From UBA8886 sp002731655 (GTDB lineage Archaea; Thermoplasmatota; Poseidoniia; MGIII; CG-Epi1), in contig JASLZX010000003.1 of assembly GCA_030754655.1 (NCBI GenBank), positions 1-64,000 on the forward strand: 64,000 bases of DNA, written 5' to 3'. A program made the position numbers and the translations under genes. The notes beneath the pieces were generated by a model. The model searched no databases. It saw only the letters and a program-made list of their open reading frames with translations, and was not told the DNA's origin. Below, one piece after another: positions 25,398-33,514 of the stretch (positions are counted from its first letter, which is position 1; every line of letters starts with the position of its first letter).

Positions 25398-26740
25398 AGA
25401 GCGGCACGGACACGCGAAAGCAGCTCCACAATCTCGTCGGCCGCAATCACCAGCGGCAGCCGGAAACGGATTGAGTTGGCGCCGGACTTGAGCGCCATCA
25501 CCTTCTGCGCTGCCAGCGAGGCCATCAGCGCGTCGCGCTCCCCCGCCGACGGCAGCGTAAAAGCGATGAGGCTGCCGACACCGCGCACGTTGCTGAAGCC
25601 GCCGGTCTCGCGCGCCAGTGTGCGCAGCCCAGCCAGCAATTCGGCGCCCCGCACGGCGGCGTTCTCGCCGAGGCCTTCGGCCTCAATGATGTCGAGGAAA
25701 CGCTGGCAGCGCACCATATCCGTCAGGTTGCCGCCGAAAGTGGAGTTGATGCGGCCCGACATCTGAAAGACGTTGTCGGCAACTTCATCGATGCGCTCGG
25801 AGCAGTAGATGCCGCAAACCTGCGTCTTCTTGCCGAAGGCGACGATATCGGGCGCGACGTCGTGGTGCTGCCAGAGCCACGGCTTGCCCGACCCCCAGAA
25901 GCCGGTCTGCACTTCGTCGTAAATCAGTAGCGCTTCGCGCGAGTCGGCGTAGCCGCGCAATGCCGCGAAGAATTCGGGGCGGAAGTGGTTGTCGCCGCCT
26001 TCGCCCTGCAGTGGCTCGAGCAGGATGGCGGCGATGCGGTCACCGTGCTGCGCGAAGGCGGCCTCGATTTCGGCGCAAGCGCGTGCTTCCTCGGCGGCGA
26101 TGTCGTTGGCGACCTCGCCGTCGGGGCCGAACTCGATAGTCGGGTTGTGGACCCGCGGCCAGTCGAACTTGGGGAAGAGCCCGATTTTGTCGGGCACGGT
26201 ATTGGTCAGCGAGAGGGTGTAGCCGCTGCGGCCGTGGAATGCATCGCGCAGGTGCAGGATTACGATGTCGTTTACGTCGGCCCCAAAGTCGGTGCGCCCC
26301 AGCTTGCGCGCCTTCCAGTCGAACGCCGTCTTGAGCGCGTTTTCGACCGCCAGCGCGCCGCCGGCGACCCAGAAGTGATACGGGAAGCCCGAGGGAGTGG
26401 CGCGGGTCGCGAACGCTTCGACGAAGCCGGCCATCTCCCGGGTGTAAAGGTCGGAATTAGCGGGGTTAGCGGTGGCGACCGCGCGCACTTTCGCGAGGAA
26501 TTCCGGAGTCTGTAACATCGGGTGGTTGTAGCCCACCGGCCACGAGGCGAAGCAAGTGAAGCAGTCGAGGAATTCCGACTCGGTGCGCGCGTCGTAGAGC
26601 CAGGCGCCGTGCGACTGCTCCAAGTCTAGCACGACGTCGTAGCCGTCAACCAGCTGGTGCCGCCGCAAAACTTCGTGGACGCTGGTCGCCGCGATACCGT
26701 GCGCGGCGGGTGTAGCGGTTCCGGACGACGACGCTTCCAT
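25394..26740 (-). CDS. lat: L-lysine 6-transaminase (lysine epsilon-aminotransferase)
   Basis: This class III PLP aminotransferase moves the epsilon-amino group of lysine to 2-oxoglutarate, giving alpha-aminoadipate semialdehyde. The 448 residues match the Lat family strongly: VHEVLRRHQLVDGYDVVLDL, FASWPVGYNHP, NSDLYTREMAGFVEAFA, GGALAVENALKTAFDWK, DAFHGRSGYTLSLTN and KFDWPRVHNP. The PLP-binding region shows IYDEVQTGFWGSG and AFGKKTQVCG (catalytic Lys). It converges on hutH with a 4-base overlap. GCTTAAAC about 34 bases before the ATG may be its TATA box, implying a very short leader. No aminoadipate pathway partner is visible. Confidence 0.92.
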   Translation of the reverse strand: MEASSSGTATPAAHGIAATSVHEVLRRHQLVDGYDVVLDLEQSHGAWLYDARTESEFLDCFTCFASWPVGYNHPMLQTPEFLAKVRAVATANPANSDLYTREMAGFVEAFATRATPSGFPYHFWVAGGALAVENALKTAFDWKARKLGRTDFGADVNDIVILHLRDAFHGRSGYTLSLTNTVPDKIGLFPKFDWPRVHNPTIEFGPDGEVANDIAAEEARACAEIEAAFAQHGDRIAAILLEPLQGEGGDNHFRPEFFAALRGYADSREALLIYDEVQTGFWGSGKPWLWQHHDVAPDIVAFGKKTQVCGIYCSERIDEVADNVFQMSGRINSTFGGNLTDMVRCQRFLDIIEAEGLGENAAVRGAELLAGLRTLARETGGFSNVRGVGSLIAFTLPSAGERDALMASLAAQKVMALKSGANSIRFRLPLVIAADEIVELLSRVRAAL

Positions 26741-26771
26741 TGCGACCGGCGCGGTGGAGGCCTGCTGCGGT

Positions 26772-27167
26772 TTAAGCCTGACGGCTGCGCAGCTTGCGCT
26801 CCAGCGCCGGCAGCTCCTCGACGCAGCTGATATCGCCGCGCGAAATCAGCGCCAGTTCGCGCCGCAGTTCCAGGTCGGGCTGCAGGTCGCTGGCGCGACC
26901 GAGTTCGGCAAGCTTGCGCGCCAGCCGGCCGCCGGTGCGGTCCCAGTCGGTCAGGATGGCGAAGCGGCCGCGCGACCCCAGTTGCGCAGCCAACCCCTCG
27001 ACGGTCTGCAGCACAGAGTTTCCACTGTTGAGCGAAACCAGCTGCAGCTCGCAGAAGCGGGCCAGCGCGGCGATGTCGCGCTGACCCTCTATGATTACCG
27101 GTCCCGGGAATTCCTCAATTTTTTCGAGCCAGCGTTCCAGCGCCTCGAACCGTTCGGCGTCGTTCAA
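26772..27167 (-). CDS. TOPRIM domain protein, UPF0292-like
   Basis: The 131-residue protein has a compact TOPRIM domain: the conserved Glu in VIIEGQRDIAAL (residues 24-35) and the DxD-type ILTDWDRTGGRLARKL (~71-86). This matches small archaeal stand-alone TOPRIM proteins (UPF0292) related to RNase M5 and DnaG-type domains. They are predicted to cut or bind nucleic acids, with no established role. It starts in an ATGA overlap with the upstream DUF167 gene, so the two form an operon. Confidence 0.8.
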   Translation of the reverse strand: MNDAERFEALERWLEKIEEFPGPVIIEGQRDIAALARFCELQLVSLNSGNSVLQTVEGLAAQLGSRGRFAILTDWDRTGGRLARKLAELGRASDLQPDLELRRELALISRGDISCVEELPALERKLRSRQA

Positions 27168-27469
27168 CGCAGCGCTCCCGCCAGGCGATTGGTCGCCTCA
27201 TCGTACGGTAGCGGCAGTCGCACCTGCTTTGAGCGCGAGCGGTGGCCGCGCAGCAGTTCGGCGCTGCCGGGTTCGAGCCTTAGTTCGCGCTCGAGCAGCC
27301 TCAGCAGGGCACGGTTAGCGCGCCCGCTACTGGCGGGCGTGCTGACCCTGACCGTCAGCGCCCCGCGCCACTCGTCGAATTCCCCGAGCGCATCGCGGCT
27401 GGCGCCGGGGGCCACGTGCAGCGTGAGTAGCGTCCTGTCCTCACTCGCCTGGAGCGCAGCCCCGGCCAT
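27164..27469 (-). CDS. DUF167 / UPF0235 (YggU-like) protein
   Basis: The protein of about 101 residues follows the YggU fold: LLTLHVAPGASRDALGEF, TVRVSTPASSGRANRALLRL and LLRGHRSRSKQVRL, the conserved P-G-A-S/K and G-x-A-N-x-A-L patterns. The function of the family is not established. A TTG at 27478 begins the longest frame. The ATG at 27469 fits better, because it lies 25 bases from the shared TATA box at 27490-27498. It is followed by the UPF0292 gene with an ATGA overlap. Confidence 0.85.
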   Translation of the reverse strand: MAGAALQASEDRTLLTLHVAPGASRDALGEFDEWRGALTVRVSTPASSGRANRALLRLLERELRLEPGSAELLRGHRSRSKQVRLPLPYDEATNRLAGALR

Positions 27470-27489
27470 TGGCTCCAAATGGGCCGCGT

Positions 27490-27498
27490 CTATTTAGC
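27490..27498. promoter_or_regulatory. Single palindromic TATA element between divergent leaderless genes
   Basis: CTATTTAGC is the only AT-rich element between the DUF167 gene (ATG 27469, minus) and the ABC ATPase gene (GTG 27518, plus). It reads as a TATA box in both directions, and its centre is about 25 bases from one start and 24 from the other. One bound TBP could therefore serve both leaderless transcripts. The cluster at 47717-47727 is built the same way. Confidence 0.6.
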
Positions 27499-27517
27499 CG
27501 GGCAGGAATGGGTCGTG

Positions 27518-28231
27518 GTGATTCAGGTCCAGGGGCTAACGCGCTACTACGGAAAGTTGTGCGCGGTGCGCGACATCAGCTTCGAGATCCACCGCGGTGA
27601 AGTCTTCGGGCTGCTCGGGAGCAACGGCGCCGGGAAGTCAACGACCATCAAGATGCTCTGCGGGCTGCTCAAGCCGACGCGCGGTAGCGTGAGCGTCGCG
27701 GGGGTGGACCTGGCGCGCAAACCGCTACAGGCGAAGGCGATGCTGGGGTATCTCCCTGAAAATCCCGTTCTGTACGACCGGCTGACCGGGATGGAAATGC
27801 TCGAGCTGGTCGGGGCGCTGCGCAAGCTCTCGCCCAAGCTGCTGCGGCAGCGTGCGAAATACTACAGCGAAGCGCTAGGCCTTGGCGGGCAGATGCAGTC
27901 CGAGGTCGGCACCTACTCAAAGGGAATGCGGCAGAAGCTGGCGATTGCGATGACGCTGGTGCATGACCCCGAAGTGGTGCTGCTCGACGAGCCGGCGGCC
28001 GGGCTCGACCCGCGCTATACGCGGCTGCTGAAGGAGTGGGTGCGCAACCTCTCGCAGGGCGGCCATACAGTGCTGCTCTCGACTCACATCACTGAGATGG
28101 CCTCATCGCTCTGCGACCGTATTGCAGTCATCGACCATGGGCGGCTGCTCTCGGTCGGGACCGTACCGGAGCTGCTCAGCTCGACCTCGAGCCCCACGCT
28201 CGAGGACGCGTTCATCCGGCTTGTGGGCTAG
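27518..28231 (+). CDS. ABC transporter ATP-binding protein
   Basis: The 237-residue ATPase has Walker A GLLGSNGAGKSTTIKML, the Q-loop YLPENPVLYD, signature YSKGMRQKLAIAMTL, Walker B VVLLDEPAAGLD and the switch His in STHITEM. It belongs to the CcmA/NatA-like group that pairs with ABC-2 type permeases for export. No permease gene is adjacent, so the partner and cargo are unknown. The frame is open to 27479, but the GTG at 27518 (or 27515) fits the TATA element at 27490-27498. Confidence 0.9.
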   Translation: MIQVQGLTRYYGKLCAVRDISFEIHRGEVFGLLGSNGAGKSTTIKMLCGLLKPTRGSVSVAGVDLARKPLQAKAMLGYLPENPVLYDRLTGMEMLELVGALRKLSPKLLRQRAKYYSEALGLGGQMQSEVGTYSKGMRQKLAIAMTLVHDPEVVLLDEPAAGLDPRYTRLLKEWVRNLSQGGHTVLLSTHITEMASSLCDRIAVIDHGRLLSVGTVPELLSSTSSPTLEDAFIRLVG

Positions 28232-28860
28232 AACTCGAGCGCCGGATATTCCCGCGCGGCTGCGCGCAGGATGCGCTGCGCCCACGCCAGCTTGCGTCGC
28301 TTGAGCCGACCGCGACTGCGTCCCGAGTAGGGGCCCACGGCATCGAAACGGAAGCCTGCCAACCGCACGCGGCGCGCGCCCATGGCGAGCGCCGCCAGCA
28401 CAGCGCGGTCACCATCGGTGAAGCCACCCCAGCAAGCCACCCCCACGGCAGGATGCCCCGCGGTCAGCGCCGCCGGCTGCAGCCGCGGCAGCCATTCGCC
28501 AAGCGCCGCCAGATTGTCGCCGTGACCGTGGATTACCAGCGCCGCGTCGCCGGCGAGGGCCCAGTGCAAGTCGTCGCGGTAGCCGTCCAGATCGCTCACC
28601 ACCAGCGCCGGCACGCGCCCGCGCTCGCGGCAGGCACGCACCGCACCGTCGGCGGCGACCAGCGCGCCACGCGGAAGTGCTTCGCCCGGGCGCAGCCCCG
28701 CACCGACGATGACCACGCTGCGGCCCCGGAATTGCGGCAGCTCACCTGACGGGCGGCCGAGTCGTTGCAGCAACCGCAAGGCTACCGCTTCGCGTCGCGG
28801 ATCGTGGCCAAACTCACGTTCAAGGCGCGCCTGCAGCGGCCACCACCACTCCAGGTTCAG
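28228..28860 (-). CDS. mptE: 6-hydroxymethyl-7,8-dihydropterin diphosphokinase MptE-like, probable CTG start
   Basis: MptE activates the pterin precursor of tetrahydromethanopterin- or folate-type cofactors in archaea. Visible motifs are VVIVGAGLRPGEAL, VAADGAVRAC, VVSDLDGY, VIHGHGDN, WGGFTDGDRAVLAALAMGA and LAGFRF. The first ordinary start, TTG at 28779, would remove conserved N-terminal sequence. The frame stays open upstream and reads LNLEWWWPLQARLEREFG, which resembles the family's N-terminus. No ATG, GTG or TTG exists there, so I place the start at CTG 28860, in a CTGA overlap with the upstream stop. The product would be 210 residues. Confidence 0.8.
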   Translation of the reverse strand: MNLEWWWPLQARLEREFGHDPRREAVALRLLQRLGRPSGELPQFRGRSVVIVGAGLRPGEALPRGALVAADGAVRACRERGRVPALVVSDLDGYRDDLHWALAGDAALVIHGHGDNLAALGEWLPRLQPAALTAGHPAVGVACWGGFTDGDRAVLAALAMGARRVRLAGFRFDAVGPYSGRSRGRLKRRKLAWAQRILRAAAREYPALEF

Positions 28861-31800
28861 AGCGGGTTGCCGTCTTCGTTGCAGGGAACTTCTTCGCCCG
28901 AGTCGGGGTCGATGTAGTAGAAGGAACCGTCCTCGTCCTCGTAGATTTCGACCTCATACTCTTCTTCGTCGTCGCCTACTTCGTCGTCGTAGTCGTCAGC
29001 GAAGCCGAAGTCGTCGTCAGAGGAAACCGCGGCACCGCTAGCACTCAGGAGGTCCATCAGACTGGTCTCCTCCCGCGCCTCCTCGCGCGCAGTGCGGACA
29101 GACTCGATAGCCTCAATCTTACGCTGGGTTGACTCGTATGCCTTGGTAATCTCGGTAAGCTTGGAGAACTGCTCATCGCGCTCCATCTTGAGCACGTACG
29201 CCAGCTGTTCCTCAATCTGCCCCAGTTCGGTGCGGGTGTCGACCAGTCTGGTCAGCGTACCGTGGAACCGCTCGGCGAGCAATTCCATGTCGGGGTCGGC
29301 CATGTCAAGCTCGAGCTGTTCCGCTGCCGCGGTTTCGGCTGCCTCGGCAGCCTCCAGTTCGGCTAGCCGCTCGGTGGCGGCAATCTGCTGGGCCTTGACC
29401 AGTATTTCGTTGAAGGCCGAAAGGTGGGCCTCCAGCTTGGTCGCGACGCGAGATGCGTCGTAAGCTGCTACCTCGAGCAGTTCCTCGCGACCCTTGGAGG
29501 TCTCAAGGCTCTGTTCGACTTCTGCCAGACGTGCTCTTTCTTGCTTGTTCATGCTTTCACCAGTAAATCCGCTCGTGCGGACGTTATACGCTGCGGCGGC
29601 CATTAGCAGACCCAAAACCAGTCCGCCCACCAGAACGATGAAGCTGCGGTTCCAGTTGTCTGCCACCATTACACTCTGGGCTTCCGCCACCACTACTTCC
29701 TGAGCCACAGTGGTAGTCACCGCACCAGAGTTGTCAACTGCGGTGACCTGCACCTGATAGGTGCCGGGCGCCGCATAGGCGTGCTTCAGGTTCAGCGTGC
29801 TCTGATCAGTCAGGTCACTGCCACTGAAGGAAATTTGCGAGCCATCGCCGAAGTCGACCACCAACATCGCGATGCTGCCGTCGCCATCGGTCGGGACTGC
29901 CAGGACAAACTCGACTGTGTGCTCCTCGACCACGCTGACGGTGTTGCCGTCAATCGTGATGCCCTCATCCACACTCACCGAGGGTGCCGGGACCAAGGGT
30001 GCGCTGTTAGCGGCAGTTACCGGCGCGCTAAAGCTCGTGACCTGTCCGAGGCTGTCGGTTGCGACTAACGAGATGGTGTAGTCGCCTGCCATATCGTAGG
30101 TGTGGTCCTGCGAGGCGCCGCCGTCAACAATGCTGGCTCCGTCACCGAAGTCCCAGTCAATCGTCAGTCCCGCTGCGGCGTCGCTCAGCGCAAAGATGTG
30201 CGCGGAGCCGGCCATGGTGCCGCCCGTGCTGAGCGACCAGCCGGAGATGTCCTGCGGCAGGTTGGGGGTAATCGAGATGGTCTGCGAAGCGCCAGTACCG
30301 TCAATCGACGGCGTGACTGTGAAACCGGCGGAGCTCGCCGCGGTCGCGCCAGCCGGGACCATGACGGTCAACAGGACCGTCTGGAAACCGCTCTTGTCGA
30401 TGCGGAAGCTGGTTGTCGAGAAACGCAGGTTGTCGTGGCCCGCAGTGACGACTATGGTGTAGTCGGTCGCGACGCTGCCGGTATTGGTCACTGTAACAAC
30501 CGTGGTCGCCGAAGTTCCGGGGTTGAGCTGGAAGCTGTCATCAGCCGCGCTCACGCCTGCGCTCCGCGCATCACTGGAGATGTCGATTGTCGCGCTTGCG
30601 CTGTCATCGTCAGTTGCAGTCGATATAGAGTAACTGCCACCAGCCGGAGTATCTTCGGGGACATTAATCCAGACGCGGAAGTCGAAGCTGGCGCCGGCTT
30701 CGAGTATGTCGGTGGAGGTGGTGTTCAGCACTGCCCAGCCGTTAGCCTCACTGTTGCCGCTGATACCAAAGGAGTAGGTTGCGTCACCGTTACCGGTGTT
30801 GGTGACGGTGCCGGAAATCTGGAAGGAGTCGCCCGGATACGCTGCGGAAACCGTGCCGAGCGTTATGCTCGAGCCAGTCACCAGCCCGGCGCTGCTGTCG
30901 GCCGAGTCGCTGTCGGAAGCGCCGCCGGTCGCGGTGAGCGTTACCGTGTCGCCCGCACCGTGCGCTGCGCCTGCGGGGACGTCGTGCGTGACCGTAACTA
31001 GCCGCACCTCGCCCATGCCGAGGCTCATCCCGCTGGAGGAAGCAGATGAGGACCAGCTTCCACTGGTTGAAATTACGAACGTGTTATCGTAGTTACCGGT
31101 GTTCTGCACCGTGAAGGTGTGGATCGTGGAACTGCCCGGTGCGCCTTCCTGCGTGCTGGAAACTGCGGTGACTGCGACGTCCTGCACTAGCCCGACTGAA
31201 TAAATCATGCTGTGCGCATCGGTCGCGGTGCCGTCGTTCTGCGACGCGATATCGACGTCAATCTGGTTCGGAACACCGTAGGCCAAGAAGGGGACGCTGA
31301 GCGTCAGGTCGAAGGTGGCTGAGCTGTCGTAGGCTACGTCAACCGTCGCCGGGAAGCTCAGGTCCCAGCTCGCGAAGTTGCTGGCACCGATGGTGTAGGT
31401 GTCATCGGCGTTGCCGCTGTTGGTAATCGTGAAGGTGATTGTGCGGTCGCCCGGCGCGCCCGAGGTATCTGCCGGATCGTCTAGGTCTGCGCCGCCGACA
31501 TAGTCGACGAAGAAGCTCGCTGTCCCGGCGTCGCCGGTTGCGGGCGCACCGACACTGTCGGTGGCACTGAAGGTAACAGTGCGAGTGCCACCACGGTCAA
31601 TGAGGTCTAACAGGTCAAGCGTGGCTGAATAGGTACCATCACTGTTGTCGTTGAGCGTGAGGGTTCCATAGTGCTGGAGGTCGGCCGAAACTGTAAGTGA
31701 ATCCCCATCGTCCTCGTTAATGTCACTGGCGCTGGCAGTGAAGGTGTAGGTGTCACCGGCACGTTCTACAGTCCCGTTGGCCGTGAAGGCCGGCGCGTCG

Positions 31801-33332
31801 TTGACCGCAATCGAGCCGCCCGAAAGCTGTGCGGCGTCGTTGGCACCATTGTTGGCGTCGAAAGCCACGGAATGGGTGCCCCAAGCCATGGTGCCGGTGT
31901 AGGCATATTCGGCGCCAGCGGCGTCAGCCGGGCTCTCCGAGGCGTTGGTGCGTGAGAGCGAGAAGAAATTGCTGCCGACCGTCACGCTGATGGTTGAGGC
32001 GTTGGTGCCGTTGTACTCGTGGTAGCGGACCGAGAAGTTGAAGTTGTCGTTCTCGCCGCCGCTGGCTGGCGAAACTGCCGCGTCGGTCAGCCACGGAATA
32101 TCGGTGCGGACCCAGACTGAGCCGGCGACCGCGTTGGAATCATCCATGCTGTCGTTCGAACTGGCAGCGAACACCGTCTTACCAGCTGCGAATACCTGGC
32201 TGTGCTCGTACTGCTTACCGTCGGTGTAGTCACCATCGTTTGGGTCGGAGGCGAACATCGGTACTGCGGTGCCGTCACAGCCATCGCTCAGGTCGTCGTC
32301 GCCGACGCAGAGCGTTATCGCACTGGGTGCCTGGTCGTTAGCGTCGGTATAGGTGACGGTAACCGTGGCGGGGTCTACTGGTAGTGGTACCGTTGAGGGT
32401 GTTGCCGTAATAGAGCTCAGGACCGGTTCGTCATTAACGCGAGGGCCATCGTAGGTATCGGAGGTTGCGTCGTCCTCCCCGTCAGAACTGGTGAAGTAGT
32501 AGGTGTGCATCCCGAGGCCAATATCTCCCGCTAGGGTGAAGGCGTACTCGTAATTCTCGCCATTGGTGTAATCACCATCGTTGCTGCTGGAGGAAGTCAT
32601 TGGGTATCCGGTATCATCGACAAAGAGGAGTACCTCACTGGGAGCGTCGCCGTCAAGGTCGGTGTAGGTGACCTGGAAACCCACCGTGTCACTCGCGGAG
32701 ATAGGCCAGTTGGCTTCTCCCGGGGAAACTTGGCCGTCCGTGAGAGTCGGGGCGCGGTTCTGCTGGACCAGCGGGCGGCTCAGGTCCCATGCTTCCTCGT
32801 CTCCGACCTGACACTCCTCCGTGCCATCGAGCCAGATACAGCTCATGCTGGCTATGTAGAAGGTGACGTCCCCATGGTAGTCTGAGGGTGCCCAAACAAA
32901 CTCCCACGACAAAGATTCGTCTCCGTCATCTTCGGAGTTGCTCATGATGTAGTCGTAACCATCCGAAGCGGTAACGAGGGTTATATCGCCCACCTCAATC
33001 GAGAAATTGCCGACTGAGTCGCCATTACCGTTGATAACCACCATCTCAAAACCGAACTTGTCGTGACCGCTGCCACTCACAGTTACGTCGATGTCTACGT
33101 CCTCGCCGGGCACGTACTCTGCAACGCTGAGCGTTACGTCCAGCGAACTCTCACCATCGTTGGGATTAGCGTCGGTGTGGCATGACGTGCAGTCATTATC
33201 ACCTGGCGCGCTGGAATAGCCTGGGTCAATATCTCCGCCCTGATGTCCCTGCGCATAACCTGCAGCGATGACGGCTATCACCGTCACAATCAGGATACCT
33301 GCCAATAGTTGTTCCGGCCGACGTGTCAGCAT
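28857..33332 (-). CDS. Giant receptor-like surface protein: CxxCH/choice-of-anchor-V domain, PKD repeats, TM, cytoplasmic coiled coil
   Basis: From ATG 33332 the product has 1,491 residues. A signal helix (3-27) precedes SSAPGDNDCTSCHTD, a CxxCH site (48-52) of the kind found in Reeler/choice-of-anchor V domains. A long run of Ig-like modules follows, including NEW3-type repeats (TITNSGNADDTYTIGASN, TVQNTGNYDNTFVISTS) and two PKD domains (IDWDFGDGASI, ~1062; VVDFGDGSQISF, ~1160). One membrane helix (IVLVGGLVLGLLMAAAAY, ~1228) leads to about 240 cytoplasmic residues: a long coiled coil and a very acidic tail ending DGSFYYIDPDSGEEVPC. The start has a Shine-Dalgarno (AAAGGTG) and a leader, unlike most genes here. 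Role unknown. Confidence 0.85.
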   Translation of the reverse strand: MLTRRPEQLLAGILIVTVIAVIAAGYAQGHQGGDIDPGYSSAPGDNDCTSCHTDANPNDGESSLDVTLSVAEYVPGEDVDIDVTVSGSGHDKFGFEMVVINGNGDSVGNFSIEVGDITLVTASDGYDYIMSNSEDDGDESLSWEFVWAPSDYHGDVTFYIASMSCIWLDGTEECQVGDEEAWDLSRPLVQQNRAPTLTDGQVSPGEANWPISASDTVGFQVTYTDLDGDAPSEVLLFVDDTGYPMTSSSSNDGDYTNGENYEYAFTLAGDIGLGMHTYYFTSSDGEDDATSDTYDGPRVNDEPVLSSITATPSTVPLPVDPATVTVTYTDANDQAPSAITLCVGDDDLSDGCDGTAVPMFASDPNDGDYTDGKQYEHSQVFAAGKTVFAASSNDSMDDSNAVAGSVWVRTDIPWLTDAAVSPASGGENDNFNFSVRYHEYNGTNASTISVTVGSNFFSLSRTNASESPADAAGAEYAYTGTMAWGTHSVAFDANNGANDAAQLSGGSIAVNDAPAFTANGTVERAGDTYTFTASASDINEDDGDSLTVSADLQHYGTLTLNDNSDGTYSATLDLLDLIDRGGTRTVTFSATDSVGAPATGDAGTASFFVDYVGGADLDDPADTSGAPGDRTITFTITNSGNADDTYTIGASNFASWDLSFPATVDVAYDSSATFDLTLSVPFLAYGVPNQIDVDIASQNDGTATDAHSMIYSVGLVQDVAVTAVSSTQEGAPGSSTIHTFTVQNTGNYDNTFVISTSGSWSSSASSSGMSLGMGEVRLVTVTHDVPAGAAHGAGDTVTLTATGGASDSDSADSSAGLVTGSSITLGTVSAAYPGDSFQISGTVTNTGNGDATYSFGISGNSEANGWAVLNTTSTDILEAGASFDFRVWINVPEDTPAGGSYSISTATDDDSASATIDISSDARSAGVSAADDSFQLNPGTSATTVVTVTNTGSVATDYTIVVTAGHDNLRFSTTSFRIDKSGFQTVLLTVMVPAGATAASSAGFTVTPSIDGTGASQTISITPNLPQDISGWSLSTGGTMAGSAHIFALSDAAAGLTIDWDFGDGASIVDGGASQDHTYDMAGDYTISLVATDSLGQVTSFSAPVTAANSAPLVPAPSVSVDEGITIDGNTVSVVEEHTVEFVLAVPTDGDGSIAMLVVDFGDGSQISFSGSDLTDQSTLNLKHAYAAPGTYQVQVTAVDNSGAVTTTVAQEVVVAEAQSVMVADNWNRSFIVLVGGLVLGLLMAAAAYNVRTSGFTGESMNKQERARLAEVEQSLETSKGREELLEVAAYDASRVATKLEAHLSAFNEILVKAQQIAATERLAELEAAEAAETAAAEQLELDMADPDMELLAERFHGTLTRLVDTRTELGQIEEQLAYVLKMERDEQFSKLTEITKAYESTQRKIEAIESVRTAREEAREETSLMDLLSASGAAVSSDDDFGFADDYDDEVGDDEEEYEVEIYEDEDGSFYYIDPDSGEEVPCNEDGNPL

Positions 33333-33514
33333 ATTTACACCTTTTTTGCGTGAGACTGAAGTCCTCCGTAATGGGCGGACTGACCTCTCTCGTAGCGCCT
33401 TCATACCCAAGGACTTTATTTAAATTTACTTGTTCGGTAAAGCGCCTTCCCGGCGTGCAGGAAAACAGGTGGCGGGGCAAGCGGATAAATAGCTCAGGGC
33501 TTGCGCCGCCGCCC
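33333..33514. promoter_or_regulatory. Divergent promoter region with leadered and leaderless starts
   Basis: On the minus strand, an AT-rich box (AAATTTAAATAAAG, about 33415-33428) is some 90 bases before the ATG at 33332, and AAAGGTG sits about 7 bases before that ATG. The surface protein therefore has a 5' leader of roughly 60 bases with a ribosome-binding site. On the plus strand GATAAATAGC (33484-33493) is about 27 bases before the ATG at 33515, a leaderless arrangement. The two divergent genes thus use different initiation modes. Confidence 0.55.
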
